NCBI RefSeq assembly: GCF_037969765.1
Contig: NZ_CP150207.1
Location: 3,775,001-3,839,000, forward strand
DNA length: 64,000 bases
Direction of reading: 5' to 3'
Origin: Paenibacillus sp. FSL W8-0186
GTDB taxonomy: Bacteria > Bacillota > Bacilli > Paenibacillales > Paenibacillaceae
The notes beneath the pieces were generated by a model that saw only the letters and a program-made list of their open reading frames with translations, searched no databases and was not told where the DNA came from. Position numbers and translations under genes: made by a program. This document shows, in pieces, positions 35,352-44,024 of the stretch. Numbering within the stretch: the first letter of the stretch is position 1; each line of letters begins with the position of its first letter.

Positions 35352-36932
35352 TTACTCCCTGCCCGTATAGCGCAAGTAATCGAAGTCTGCATGCAGCTTC
35401 GTTCCCGACAAATCCTGAGCACATAATCCGATGAAGGTACCCGTGAACCCAAGCTTTCCCTCATATTCATCGGCCAACTGCCCCAAATCCTGCAGGCTGC
35501 CGACATAGATCCAATTTATGCCGTCAGGGGAACAACTGAACTGAATCGCATCATATTCGATATTCGCTCTCAAATATACCCGTTTCCAGCCCTCCGCCGA
35601 GACGACAGCGCCTTCCGGCTCATCATAATTGCCTTGATCTGATAATGTCAGCGCCACATGCTTGCCAATCGCTTCATCATGGCTGACCCGCAAATAGAAA
35701 TGATCGCGGTCATCGTAGTATAAGGTTAATCCGGCCATTTGATTGAAATGCTCCGGCTCGAACTCGACACAGGTCTCCACCTCGCATACGAAGTGCTCCA
35801 GCCGTCTCGCCACCATACTCTGCCTGAACCAGGAGTATAGCGATTCGCGGCCGCGCATCCGCAAATACCCCGGACGCTCTGTGAGACTAAGCCATTCTTC
35901 GTCCGCCGGAACTCTGAGCGTATGGTACTGAATGCCGAGCTCAGATGCCTCAAAATGATCCGTCTCGGGAAGCGACGGGAAAGGATGAAGTGGAAGATCC
36001 GGTATTTCTACCTCGAGCTGCGGCAAACGTCCGCCTCCGGCGATCCGCAGCCAGCCGTCCTCCGTCCATTCCAGCTTCTGCATGCCTGTCTCCCGGCCAA
36101 GCGGGCACAGCCTGCGTCCCGGCAGGGTGCGTGCGCAAATGAAGGACATATACCATTCTCCATTTTGCGTCTCGACAATCGCGGCGTGCCCAGCCTTTTG
36201 CAGCGGATAGTCCGGATCGTTCACCGTTGTGATGAGCGGATATTCTGGATCATACTCGTAAGGCCCTTCGATACGGCGGGAACGAGCCAGGGTCGCTGCG
36301 TGGTTCCAGCCTGTGCCTCCTTCGGCAAGCAGAAGGTAATACCAGCCGTCTCGTTTGAACATATTCGGCCCCTCGCTGACGCCGATATCCGTCCCCGTCG
36401 CGATCGTACGAACCGGCCCGACAAGGCGCTCTTCTTCAGGCGAATACTCCTGCATGACTACGCCGGCAAACCGATCTTTTCCCTTGCGAAAATCCCATTT
36501 CATATTCAGCAGCCACTTCCGTCCGTCATCATCATGGAATAAATACGGATCAAATCCGCTGCTATTTAAATATATCGGCTCTGACCAGGGGCCCTTAATA
36601 TCTGTAGCCGTCAATAAATAATTATGAAGATCCTTAAATACACCCTTACGGCTTTTTACGTCCGTAATCATTAAATAATACGTTCCTTGATCATAAGTGA
36701 GCGCCGGCGCCCATATCCCTCCAGAACTTGGTGCTCCAAGCAGATCCAATTGAGACACGGTGCTTAGCGGACGCGTCAAAGGCCGCCAATGCGCCAGATC
36801 TTTGGAATGATGAATTTGCACACCCGGAAACCACTCGAAGGTAGAGGTGGCAAGATAGTAATCCTCCCCCACGCGAATCATCGATGCGTCCGGATTAAAT
36901 CCTCGGATCACAGGATTGATAATGCTTGTCAT
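35352..36932 (-). CDS. GH43 family glycosidase (beta-xylosidase / alpha-L-arabinofuranosidase type)
   Basis: 526 residues. N-terminal five-bladed propeller with the base aspartate in IRGFNPDASMI, the second aspartate in SSGFDPYLFHDDDGRKW and the acid glutamate in GVSEGPNMF. A C-terminal beta-sandwich (from about residue 330) is typical of the XynB/GH43_11 xylosidases. No signal peptide, so it trims imported oligosaccharides. AAAGGAG before the ATG at 36932 overrides a longer frame. It lies 109 bases behind the FGGY kinase and may share that operon or use its own operator-flanked promoter. Xylosidase is the first guess; arabinosidase activity is possible. Confidence 0.9.
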   Translation of the reverse strand: MTSIINPVIRGFNPDASMIRVGEDYYLATSTFEWFPGVQIHHSKDLAHWRPLTRPLSTVSQLDLLGAPSSGGIWAPALTYDQGTYYLMITDVKSRKGVFKDLHNYLLTATDIKGPWSEPIYLNSSGFDPYLFHDDDGRKWLLNMKWDFRKGKDRFAGVVMQEYSPEEERLVGPVRTIATGTDIGVSEGPNMFKRDGWYYLLLAEGGTGWNHAATLARSRRIEGPYEYDPEYPLITTVNDPDYPLQKAGHAAIVETQNGEWYMSFICARTLPGRRLCPLGRETGMQKLEWTEDGWLRIAGGGRLPQLEVEIPDLPLHPFPSLPETDHFEASELGIQYHTLRVPADEEWLSLTERPGYLRMRGRESLYSWFRQSMVARRLEHFVCEVETCVEFEPEHFNQMAGLTLYYDDRDHFYLRVSHDEAIGKHVALTLSDQGNYDEPEGAVVSAEGWKRVYLRANIEYDAIQFSCSPDGINWIYVGSLQDLGQLADEYEGKLGFTGTFIGLCAQDLSGTKLHADFDYLRYTGRE

Positions 36933-36947
36933 TTGCTTGCTCCTTTC

Positions 36948-36999
36948 AGTGAAACCACTTTGAAACATGAGGTCATTCTTCATGTCACTTGGTTTCACT
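36948..36999. promoter_or_regulatory. Operator-like inverted repeat upstream of the GH43 gene
   Basis: AGTGAAACCA (36948-36957) and TGGTTTCACT (36990-36999) are perfect 10-bp inverted copies 42 bases apart, with degenerate GAAAC/TTTCAC copies at 36962 and 37001. It overlaps the GH43 ribosome binding site region, suiting a repressor or a hairpin in the leader. Confidence 0.45.
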
Positions 37000-37041
37000 T
37001 TTCACTGTATCATGGAGCAATGGGCGGAGGTATGCTGCTTT

Positions 37042-38616
37042 TTAAGAGCATGGTATGCTTTTTTTAGAACCGGCTTCAGAAGCTTCGGCGATAGGCGAAC
37101 GGTCAGCTGCGGCACTGTCTTGCAGCACAACTCCCACCGCCCTCTTCCATCCCTCGTAATTTTGCGCCCGCTGCGACTGATCCATTAAAGGCATGTAAAT
37201 CTCGTATTTTCGCATTTGCTTGGCAATTTCACTGAGCGAACCCCAGATTCCAATGCCAAGCCCGCCCATATAAGCCGAGCCCAAAGCCGATAGTTCAGCA
37301 ACATCCGACTTGGATACCCCGCAGCCCAGCATGTCCGCCTGAAATTGTATGAGAGTGGTGTTGTCGGAAGCTCCCCCATCGGTGCGGAGCATCTTAAGAG
37401 GAATTCCCGCCCCCTCTTCAATAAGCTCAATGGCGTCCCGAACCTGGTAAGCAATGCTCTCGATCGCGGCCCGAATAATATGGGGTCTGCCCGTCCCCCG
37501 GCTCATTCCGGATATCATCGCCCTGGCCTGCGGCTCCCAGTATGGCGCGCCCAGCCCGACAAAGGCCGGAACAAGGTAAACGCCTTCATTATGATGCGTC
37601 TGAAGCAGCAGCTCCTCCAGCTCGGCAAAAGTATGGAACAAGCCCAAGTTATCGCGAACCCACTTGATCGTGTCCCCCGATGTACGAATGACGGCTTCCA
37701 GGGCGTAGGTTACTTTCCCGCCGATGCTCCAGCCGATCGCGAGCACCAGGCCATTCTCTGCGGCGACTGGCTTCTCGCCGATATTCATCAGCACAGATGT
37801 CCCCGTGCCATAAGTCGCTTTGGCCATACCTGTCTCGAAGCAGTGCTGTCCGAACAGAGCAGCCTGCGAATCGCCGATAATCCCGGCAATCGGTATCGGG
37901 TAGGACAACAGCTGTGAATCCTTCGCATTCGTTACCCCGAATACCGCATCGGATGACTTCACTTCAGGCAAAAGCTCGATCGGCACGCCGAACAGCTCGC
38001 ACAGCTCAGTGTCCCAGCGCAGCTCGTGGATGTTGAACAGCGAAGTTCGGCTCGCATTCGTGTAATCCGTGGCATGAACCGCTCCACCGCTCAGCTTCCA
38101 GAGCAGCCAGCTGTCCATCGTGCCTGCCAGCAAACGTCCCTCTTCCAGCAGGCGGTCGATATAAGGCACCTGCTCCAGTATCCAGCGCCATTTTGCCGCC
38201 GAGAAATAAGGATCAAGCATCAGCCCTGTCTTCGCTCTTACGATCTCTTCATAACCCGCTGCCTTTAACGCCTCGCAGCGTTCTGCCGTGCGCTGACATT
38301 GCCAGACAATGGCATTGCATACCGGAAGCCCCGTAGCCCGATCCCACATCACCGCCGTTTCGCGTTGATTCGTCAGGGTGAGGGCTGCAAGCCGGCTCGG
38401 TTCGATGCCAGCCTGCTGAAGCACGGCCTCGGAAGCGCGCAGCACATTTTCGTAAATTTCCATAGGATCATGCTCCACCCACCCTGGGGAGGGGTAATAC
38501 TGCTTATGCTCCACCGAGCTTTTGGCAATGATTGCCCCCGCCGAGTCAATGATGAGCGCCTTCGTTCCCGATGTACTCTGATCTATAGTAAGCAAATATC
38601 CTTGTTTGTTCGTCAT
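37042..38616 (-). CDS. FGGY family carbohydrate kinase (glycerol kinase-like)
   Basis: 524 residues, two actin-like ATPase domains. LLTIDQSTSGTKALIID is the phosphate-1 loop; TNQRETAVMWDRATG, GTGTSVLMNIG and LRTDGGASDNTTLIQFQADML follow the glycerol-kinase side of the family rather than xylulokinase. AGGAG precedes the ATG. It follows the two transketolase genes by 12 bases and the isomerase gene further up, so it should phosphorylate the ketose made by that isomerase rather than glycerol. Apulose or a ketopentose is a candidate; substrate unproven. The last ~25 residues are low complexity. Confidence 0.88.
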   Translation of the reverse strand: MTNKQGYLLTIDQSTSGTKALIIDSAGAIIAKSSVEHKQYYPSPGWVEHDPMEIYENVLRASEAVLQQAGIEPSRLAALTLTNQRETAVMWDRATGLPVCNAIVWQCQRTAERCEALKAAGYEEIVRAKTGLMLDPYFSAAKWRWILEQVPYIDRLLEEGRLLAGTMDSWLLWKLSGGAVHATDYTNASRTSLFNIHELRWDTELCELFGVPIELLPEVKSSDAVFGVTNAKDSQLLSYPIPIAGIIGDSQAALFGQHCFETGMAKATYGTGTSVLMNIGEKPVAAENGLVLAIGWSIGGKVTYALEAVIRTSGDTIKWVRDNLGLFHTFAELEELLLQTHHNEGVYLVPAFVGLGAPYWEPQARAMISGMSRGTGRPHIIRAAIESIAYQVRDAIELIEEGAGIPLKMLRTDGGASDNTTLIQFQADMLGCGVSKSDVAELSALGSAYMGGLGIGIWGSLSEIAKQMRKYEIYMPLMDQSQRAQNYEGWKRAVGVVLQDSAAADRSPIAEASEAGSKKSIPCS

Positions 38617-38628
38617 CGCCCCTGGCTC

Positions 38629-39567
38629 CTATTGTCCCAGCATATCCAGCGCCAGGTTCTTGATGTTCTCCGCACTGATCCCGTAATGTTCGAAGACTTC
38701 CTTCGTTTTCCCGGCAATCGCAGGTTCATCCGGAATGCCCAGCAGGCGAAGCGGCACCGGATGATGCTGCACGACGACCTCCGCTACCGCAGCCCCAAGG
38801 CCGCCGTGTACGCTATGCTCTTCCACCGTAATAATACGGCCCGTCTCCCTCGCTGCCTTAATGATCGCCTCTTCATCCAGCGGCTTGATCGTATGCATAT
38901 TGATCACCCGGCAGGAAACTCCGGCTTCCTTCAGCTTGACCTCGGCATCCAGCGCAATCCGCACCGTTTCCCCTGCGGCGATCAGCGTTATGTCCGAGCC
39001 GTCGCGCATCGTAACGGCTTTGCCGATGACGAAGTCATAATCCGCGGATTCGTAAACATCCTCTACCGGATTTCGCCCGATGCGAACATAGACGCCGCCC
39101 TCATAATTCACGAGCGCCTCGGTCATCCGTTTCGTCTCATGACGATCCGCCGGAAGAATGACCGCAAGGCCGGGAATCGCTCGCGTTACCGCCAAATCCT
39201 GCACGGAATGGTGGGACATCCCGAGCGCCCCGTAGCTAATCCCGCCGCTGATTCCGATCAGCTTCACATTCGTTGCCGAATAAGCCACGTCCACTTTAAT
39301 CTGCTCGATGCTTCGCATCGAGAGGAAGCAGGCGGGCGAAGTAACGAACGGCTTTTTCCCGCTGTGGGCCAGCCCCGCCGATATGCCGACGATGTTCTGC
39401 TCCGCGATGCCGACCTCCACGAATTGCTCGGGATAGTCCTGCGCGAACGGCCCCATTGCCGCCGAGCCCCTGGAATCGCTGGCCAGCACCATAATGTCGC
39501 GATCGCTCTGCGCCAGCTCCAGCAGCGTATCGCAAATGACTTGACGATTAGCAATTTTATTCCCCAT
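38629..39567 (-). CDS. Transketolase, C-terminal subunit (pyrimidine-binding and C domain)
   Basis: 312 residues corresponding to the second half of a transketolase. The pyrimidine-binding domain has IMVLASDSRGSAAMGPFA, VEVGIAEQNIVGISAGLA (with the glutamate that activates thiamine diphosphate) and a C-terminal domain with VEEHSVHGGLGAAVAEV. The frame is open to 39669, but the ATG at 39567, two bases after the stop of the N-terminal gene, is the coupled start. Forms a split enzyme with the product of 39570-40421; together they transfer two-carbon ketol units. Confidence 0.93.
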   Translation of the reverse strand: MGNKIANRQVICDTLLELAQSDRDIMVLASDSRGSAAMGPFAQDYPEQFVEVGIAEQNIVGISAGLAHSGKKPFVTSPACFLSMRSIEQIKVDVAYSATNVKLIGISGGISYGALGMSHHSVQDLAVTRAIPGLAVILPADRHETKRMTEALVNYEGGVYVRIGRNPVEDVYESADYDFVIGKAVTMRDGSDITLIAAGETVRIALDAEVKLKEAGVSCRVINMHTIKPLDEEAIIKAARETGRIITVEEHSVHGGLGAAVAEVVVQHHPVPLRLLGIPDEPAIAGKTKEVFEHYGISAENIKNLALDMLGQ

Positions 39568-39569
39568 TG

Positions 39570-40421
39570 TTATCGAACCTGCCCTTCCTGTTGATAGCCA
39601 GCCAAAACCGCGGACAACTCGGCCAACGCCTGCGCAAGCTCCTCGTCGCTTGGCACGTGGTGATGCCAATGCGGCACATTTTCGGCAAAGGAAATGCCTT
39701 TCGCCTTCACGGTATTGGCAATGATGAGCGTTGGCTTTCCTGGAACGGTCGGAGCTGCCTCCAATGTATCCACGAGCTGCTCCATATCATTGCCGTCGAT
39801 TGAGATGACGTGCCAGCCAAAGGCCGCCCATTTCTCGTCCAGCGGATCGAGTCCCATAACCTCTTCCGTGGAGCCGCTGATTTGCAGCCCATTCCGGTCA
39901 ATGATGCCAACCAAATTATCGAGCTTATAATGAGCTCCCGCCATTGCCGCCTCCCATACGGAGCCTTCCGCTTGCTCCCCATCGCCCATCAGGCAGAATA
40001 CCCGGTAGCCGCGTCCGTCTCGCTTGGAGGCCAGTGCCATGCCCACCGAGATCGCCAGGCCATGCCCCAGGGCTCCCGTATTCATCTCAATCCCAGGCAC
40101 TTTATTATTCGGGTGACCGATTAACCGCGTTCCAAACTGTGAGAATGTCTCTAATTCTTCTTTTGGGAAAAATCCTCTATCCGCCAAAATACACCATAAG
40201 GATTCCACCGCATGACCTTTGCTCGCTATAAAACGATCGCGATCCTCCCATTTTGGACGAGCCGGATCGAGGTTCATGACTCGATAATAAAGCGCCGTCA
40301 AAATATCAGCGTTGCTTAGCGATCCGCCGGTATGTCCCGCCTTGGCTCCATGAATCATCTGGAGCAGATCCATGCGTATTTGCGCCGCCTTCGCTTTCAA
40401 TTCAATAATTTCCATCTTCAC
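39570..40421 (-). CDS. Transketolase, N-terminal subunit (TPP-binding)
   Basis: 283 residues: diphosphate-binding half with KAGHTGGSLSNADILTALYY, NTGALGHGLAISVGMALASK and the thiamine diphosphate/Mg motif GDGEQAEGSVWEAAMAGAHY ending in DRNGLQ. GGAGG lies 5 bases before a GTG at 40421 and 11 before an ATG at 40415; the GTG is kept. Lies between the isomerase gene (25 bases upstream) and the C-terminal half (2 bases downstream). Split transketolases of this kind are known as specialised enzymes, for example the apulose-4-phosphate transketolase AptA/AptB. Confidence 0.93.
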   Translation of the reverse strand: MKMEIIELKAKAAQIRMDLLQMIHGAKAGHTGGSLSNADILTALYYRVMNLDPARPKWEDRDRFIASKGHAVESLWCILADRGFFPKEELETFSQFGTRLIGHPNNKVPGIEMNTGALGHGLAISVGMALASKRDGRGYRVFCLMGDGEQAEGSVWEAAMAGAHYKLDNLVGIIDRNGLQISGSTEEVMGLDPLDEKWAAFGWHVISIDGNDMEQLVDTLEAAPTVPGKPTLIIANTVKAKGISFAENVPHWHHHVPSDEELAQALAELSAVLAGYQQEGQVR

Positions 40422-40446
40422 CGCCGCCTCCTTGTTTCATGATGTT

Positions 40447-41880
40447 TTATAAATTCGAACCGCGCAGCCAGGCTTGGATTTGCTGTTCTGTCGGATCGAC
40501 GGGATCCGCCGTCAAGCCGGGAATATAGTTGCATGCCTCATATAAAGCCGGGATAACGTTGGCATGTATACCTACCGAATGATGCACATAAGGACCTTTG
40601 ACCAGCTTTTCTTCCCATAACGGCCAATCGTTCACTTCCACCCAAACGTAAGAACCGCGCGTATACGGCCCTTGAATGCCGCGAGCCTTGCCGAGGAACA
40701 ATTGATATTCCCCATGATCGCCATCGAATCTAGCCAGCGTCATGCCGCCGCCTTTGATTTCGCCTTCATGCGTCCCCGGGGCATGATCGTCAAACAGGAA
40801 ATGCCGGGATAGCTTCGGCCGCTCCTCCACAGACAGCGATACCGGAAAATTGCCGCAATGGAACAATAGCTCCCCATTTTCATTCTCTGGATGACGAACC
40901 GTCAGGTCGGCAAAAAAAGTCGGCAGCTGATTCATCGTTGCAGCCTGCACCATCACCGAGGTGATCGCCCCGTGGATATCCGTCTCGCACGTTACTGGAA
41001 TTTGCTCGTCGGTCAGAATGGCATTGGCAAGGCATGGCATGATGCCCATCGCCTCCTGCAAGGCCGACCAGCATTGAATGGCAATGGCCGAGCATCCGTT
41101 CTGCACGGCGTACTGCTTCATCGCCACCTTCAAAGCGGCAATCCGCCGAACGTCTTCCTCGGTCACCTCCGACCAATCCAGCTTTGCTTTAATATAATCG
41201 ATCGCCTCCGCCAGCTCTGAGCTGCTGCCTTTCTCGATCCGCTGCGATGTTCTTTGAATGTCGATCAGGGTGATCGGATGAAGCTCGATGCCGAACCGTT
41301 CCAGCAATTCGCCTTCATTGCACATCATCGTCCAGAACGATGTCGGTCTAGGGCCAATCTGCAAAATCCGCAGATTGCGGAACTGCTTCACCACGTTCGC
41401 CGCGGCTACGAAATTCGTAAATCCCCGCTCAAATACCAGAGAATCGACCCGGCTGTTCGTCACATACGTAAACGGCACATTAAAACGGCGCAGAACCTTT
41501 CCGGTCGCAAACAGCCCGCACTGCGTATCGCGCAGGCGCATGCCGTCCTCCAGCGGCGCTTCATCGCGCGGCCCCCACAGCAGCACTGGCTTGCCCAGCG
41601 CTTTGCCTACCCTCGCCACCGTATCCTCTGTCCCGAAATTACAATGCGGAAAAAAGACGGCATCGACATTTTCGCGTTTGAACCGCTCTACAATTCTGTC
41701 CGCAGCGATATGATCGTCGTACAGCAGCCCTTCCTCATTGATTCCTTCAAGATCTACGAGCTCGAAGTCCATTCCAAAGCTTTGGATCTTCTCCTTAATC
41801 ATTACTTTGTACTTGAACGCATCCTCCGCACTGAACGTAAAACGACGTGTAGGGGCATATCCCAATTTCAATTTCTTCAT
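40447..41880 (-). CDS. L-fucose/L-arabinose isomerase-like protein
   Basis: 477 residues. The N-terminal alpha/beta domains (VDAVFFPHCNFGTEDTVARVG, KPVLLWGPRDEAP, LRILQIGPRPTSFWTMMCNE) and the C-terminal domain (AIAIQCWSALQEAMGIMPCL, PVTCETDIHGAITSVMV, GPYVHHSVGIHANVIPAL) follow the FucI/AraA superfamily, whose members interconvert aldoses and ketoses using Mn. Candidate metal ligands are the Glu in CETDIHG and the His residues in HHSVGIH. GAGGAG sits 8 bases before the ATG at 41880. First gene of the isomerase-tktN-tktC-kinase row, divergent from a LacI gene. It is too distant from classical FucI or AraA to name a substrate. Confidence 0.85.
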   Translation of the reverse strand: MKKLKLGYAPTRRFTFSAEDAFKYKVMIKEKIQSFGMDFELVDLEGINEEGLLYDDHIAADRIVERFKRENVDAVFFPHCNFGTEDTVARVGKALGKPVLLWGPRDEAPLEDGMRLRDTQCGLFATGKVLRRFNVPFTYVTNSRVDSLVFERGFTNFVAAANVVKQFRNLRILQIGPRPTSFWTMMCNEGELLERFGIELHPITLIDIQRTSQRIEKGSSSELAEAIDYIKAKLDWSEVTEEDVRRIAALKVAMKQYAVQNGCSAIAIQCWSALQEAMGIMPCLANAILTDEQIPVTCETDIHGAITSVMVQAATMNQLPTFFADLTVRHPENENGELLFHCGNFPVSLSVEERPKLSRHFLFDDHAPGTHEGEIKGGGMTLARFDGDHGEYQLFLGKARGIQGPYTRGSYVWVEVNDWPLWEEKLVKGPYVHHSVGIHANVIPALYEACNYIPGLTADPVDPTEQQIQAWLRGSNL

Positions 41881-41915
41881 CCGGCTCACTCCTCAGGTAT
41901 TGTCGAACTAAATAA

Positions 41916-42129
41916 ACTAAACAAATTTAAGTTCGTTGACTAAACTTAGATGAGTAAAGTTTAGTCATTTTTCATCGCTATGAGTTAAAATTACCACCAG
42001 TTTAGGAATTAGTCAACGATATTCACTGAATTTTAGTTTATTTTAAGTTTAATTAACTAAACATTTAAGTTAACAACTATCCTCAGCTTGATAATTTTTT
42101 TAGAGATGTGTAAACTAAACCTACTAAAC
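41916..42129. promoter_or_regulatory. Divergent control region with six ACTAAAC motifs
   Basis: AT-rich region between the isomerase gene and the LacI gene. ACTAAAC occurs at 41916, 41939, 42056, 42114 and 42123 on the plus strand and at 41959-41965 in reverse. Two units stand out: a perfect 10-bp inverted repeat with a 9-base spacer (41938-41947 and 41957-41966), and a 16-bp near-palindrome GTTTAATTAACTAAAC (42047-42062) with LacI-operator geometry. The adjacent LacI protein is the obvious binder (inference). Confidence 0.65.
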
Positions 42130-42159
42130 AATTGAATGGGAATGGAGAGATTCTGAACT

Positions 42160-43197
42160 GTGAGAATGGAGGATATCGCCAAAATCGCCGGGGTTTCCAA
42201 AGCGGCTGTATCATTTGCGCTAAGCGGAAAACAGGGCATCAGCGCGGAAACACGCGAGCGGATATTGCAAATCGCCAAAGAGCATGGATATTCCCCGAAA
42301 TCCAAATCGGCAGCGCCCGAGCAGGCGCTCAAAACGTTACTCTTTTTGGCATTCGCCAATTCCGGCATCGTGCTTGAACAATATTATCAACAGCCTTTTT
42401 TTCGCGAGCTGATTCAATACATCGAGGAACGATGCCGGAGCTACGGTTATTCGCTCATGTTCTCTTCGGTAGAGCCGGAGCATTATGTCGAGGAAATTAA
42501 AACCATCGTGGAGGAAAAAAGAAGCGACGGCGTCATTCTGCTTGGAACGAACCTGAGTCAAGCACAAATAGCGGCAATCGCTAATGAATTGACTGCTCCG
42601 CTCGTCGTGCTCGATACCTGCTACGAGACGCTTCCGGTTCACTTCATCGAAATCAATAATGTCATGGGTGCTTATCAGGCAGGTGCTCATCTGGCCGGGT
42701 TAGGACATCGCAATATCGGCTACATTGCCTCCAACGTGAGAATCCATAATTTCGAAGACCGCAAGCGGGGTTTCCTCGCCGCTCTTCGGGATCACCAGCT
42801 GGAGGTGGCCGGGGACGGCTTCTTTGCCGTAGCCCCCACGATCCTATCCTCCCAGGATGAATTAAAAAGTCAGCTCTCCGCCTACCTGGCCTCTGGCAAA
42901 CCTATGCCGACAGCCTTGTTCTGCGAATGTGACTATATTGCTATCAGCGCCATCAAGACGTTAGGCGAGCTTAACTACCGTATTCCAGAGGATGTGTCGG
43001 TCGTCGGATTCGATAATATTTCGGAAGCGCGGATCGTATCGCCGGAGCTGTCCACCGTCCATGTCGAGAAAGAACGGATGGCTCAACTCGCCGTTGACCT
43101 GATGATTCAATCGATCGAATCCCCCCAGCCGGTGAAGACGAAGGTCAAGGTAGATACCCAATTTATTCCGCGCGGGTCATCGAGCGGCATCAAATAG
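42160..43197 (+). CDS. LacI family transcriptional regulator
   Basis: 345 residues. Helix-turn-helix MEDIAKIAGVSKAAVSFALSG at the very N-terminus, hinge ERILQIAKEHGYSP, then a type 1 periplasmic-binding-protein sensor (DGVILLGTNLSQ, HLAGLGHRNIGYIA, ALFCECDYIAI, VSVVGFDNISEA). The start is GTG at 42160, 10 bases behind GGAGAG; the ATG two codons on is too far from it. It diverges from the isomerase/transketolase/kinase/GH43 row and is its probable repressor, also controlling itself. Confidence 0.93.
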   Translation: MRMEDIAKIAGVSKAAVSFALSGKQGISAETRERILQIAKEHGYSPKSKSAAPEQALKTLLFLAFANSGIVLEQYYQQPFFRELIQYIEERCRSYGYSLMFSSVEPEHYVEEIKTIVEEKRSDGVILLGTNLSQAQIAAIANELTAPLVVLDTCYETLPVHFIEINNVMGAYQAGAHLAGLGHRNIGYIASNVRIHNFEDRKRGFLAALRDHQLEVAGDGFFAVAPTILSSQDELKSQLSAYLASGKPMPTALFCECDYIAISAIKTLGELNYRIPEDVSVVGFDNISEARIVSPELSTVHVEKERMAQLAVDLMIQSIESPQPVKTKVKVDTQFIPRGSSSGIK

Positions 43198-43312
43198 CAT
43201 TGAATAGTATCGAATAGCGGGACGGGGCTTTTTCCCAAATCTCCTTTAAGCTCCCGAATAAAAACTCGAAGGCAAAACGACAGAATGGGGCTGTTATTGG
43301 TGGTAGGGGCCG

Positions 43313-43354
43313 CGGGGTTGCGGGGTTGAGAAACTGTGTGACTGTGTGACTGTG
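43313..43354. repeat. Short tandem 8-mers
   Basis: CGGGGTTG twice (43313-43328), then ACTGTGTG twice plus ACTGTG (43333-43354), followed by a degenerate GGGTTGCG. Noncoding. Confidence 0.85.
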
Positions 43355-43549
43355 GGGTTGCGAGGCTAGCCCCCGCGCGCCCAAGTCGCGGAGCGGCAGA
43401 GTCGATGTCTCATACTACCTTTAGGCATTGCTTTATTTCTAGGGCTCGGCAGTATGTTGGATTATGATTGAAGCATCGCCTTGGACTTAGGTGACAGTAA
43501 CGGAAATCAGCAGCCTTATTTCAATGATTTTTGGCAATAATGTACTCCT

Positions 43550-43680
43550 TACGGAACTCAGAGACGTTATTTGCCTATTTTGGTGGCAAAACTTCGTGAA
43601 TGGCAGTCATTAACGGCTTACAGTTCCGTTAGCCTTCAAAAATGGCTATATTTCGCTGAATAACGTCGCTCAGTTCCGCA
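43550..43680. repeat. Imperfect inverted-repeat element, about 130 bases
   Basis: Arms of 22 bases at 43550-43571 and 43659-43680 match in 19 positions when one is reversed (core ACGGAACT...GACGTTATT). The interior has GTTCCGTTAGCC and similar half-matches. It looks like a dispersed intergenic element that can fold into a hairpin; no transposase is present. Confidence 0.65.
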
Positions 43681-44024
43681 AGCAAGTCTGCACCCCTCCT
43701 TACCCTCCACTCCTTGCTTCTTCTGAACTTTGCATCATCCTCTCCATACCTCCTCCACCTAAATTTTTCAAGTTGCTGCCATTATTCAATTGTTTGGAAC
43801 GCAGTATTAGCCCACAATCTACTGAAAATAGCAGGCATACGTCTAGCTACTTTCCTTCAAATAAATGCGTAAAATAAAGCCGGACAGAAAACATCGCATT
43901 TCCCATCTGGCTTTCATTTTAGGCACTTATTCAACAGCCCCTTGCCTTTTAGGCTTATTAGTCCAGTTACCGTTTCAACCCTGTCGCTGCCGATAAACAT
44001 CTCGGCATAGCTTCAACATTTTAT

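Larger units (their letters stand above)
43198..44024. other. Gene-free region of about 830 bases
   Basis: No credible reading frame. It contains short tandem 8-mers (43313-43354) and a long imperfect inverted repeat (43550-43680), both listed separately. The rest shows nothing recognisable. Confidence 0.7.

Noticed and set aside
38299-39594. Long plus-strand frame (431 codons) opposite the kinase and transketolase genes
   Set aside because: It spans three well-supported genes on the other strand, has no ribosome binding site and gives a His/Arg-rich product without any domain; a GC-codon shadow.
43198-44024. Possible CRISPR or insertion sequence in the repeat-containing gap
   Set aside because: Repeats are only 8 bases with no spacers, and no transposase-like frame exists.
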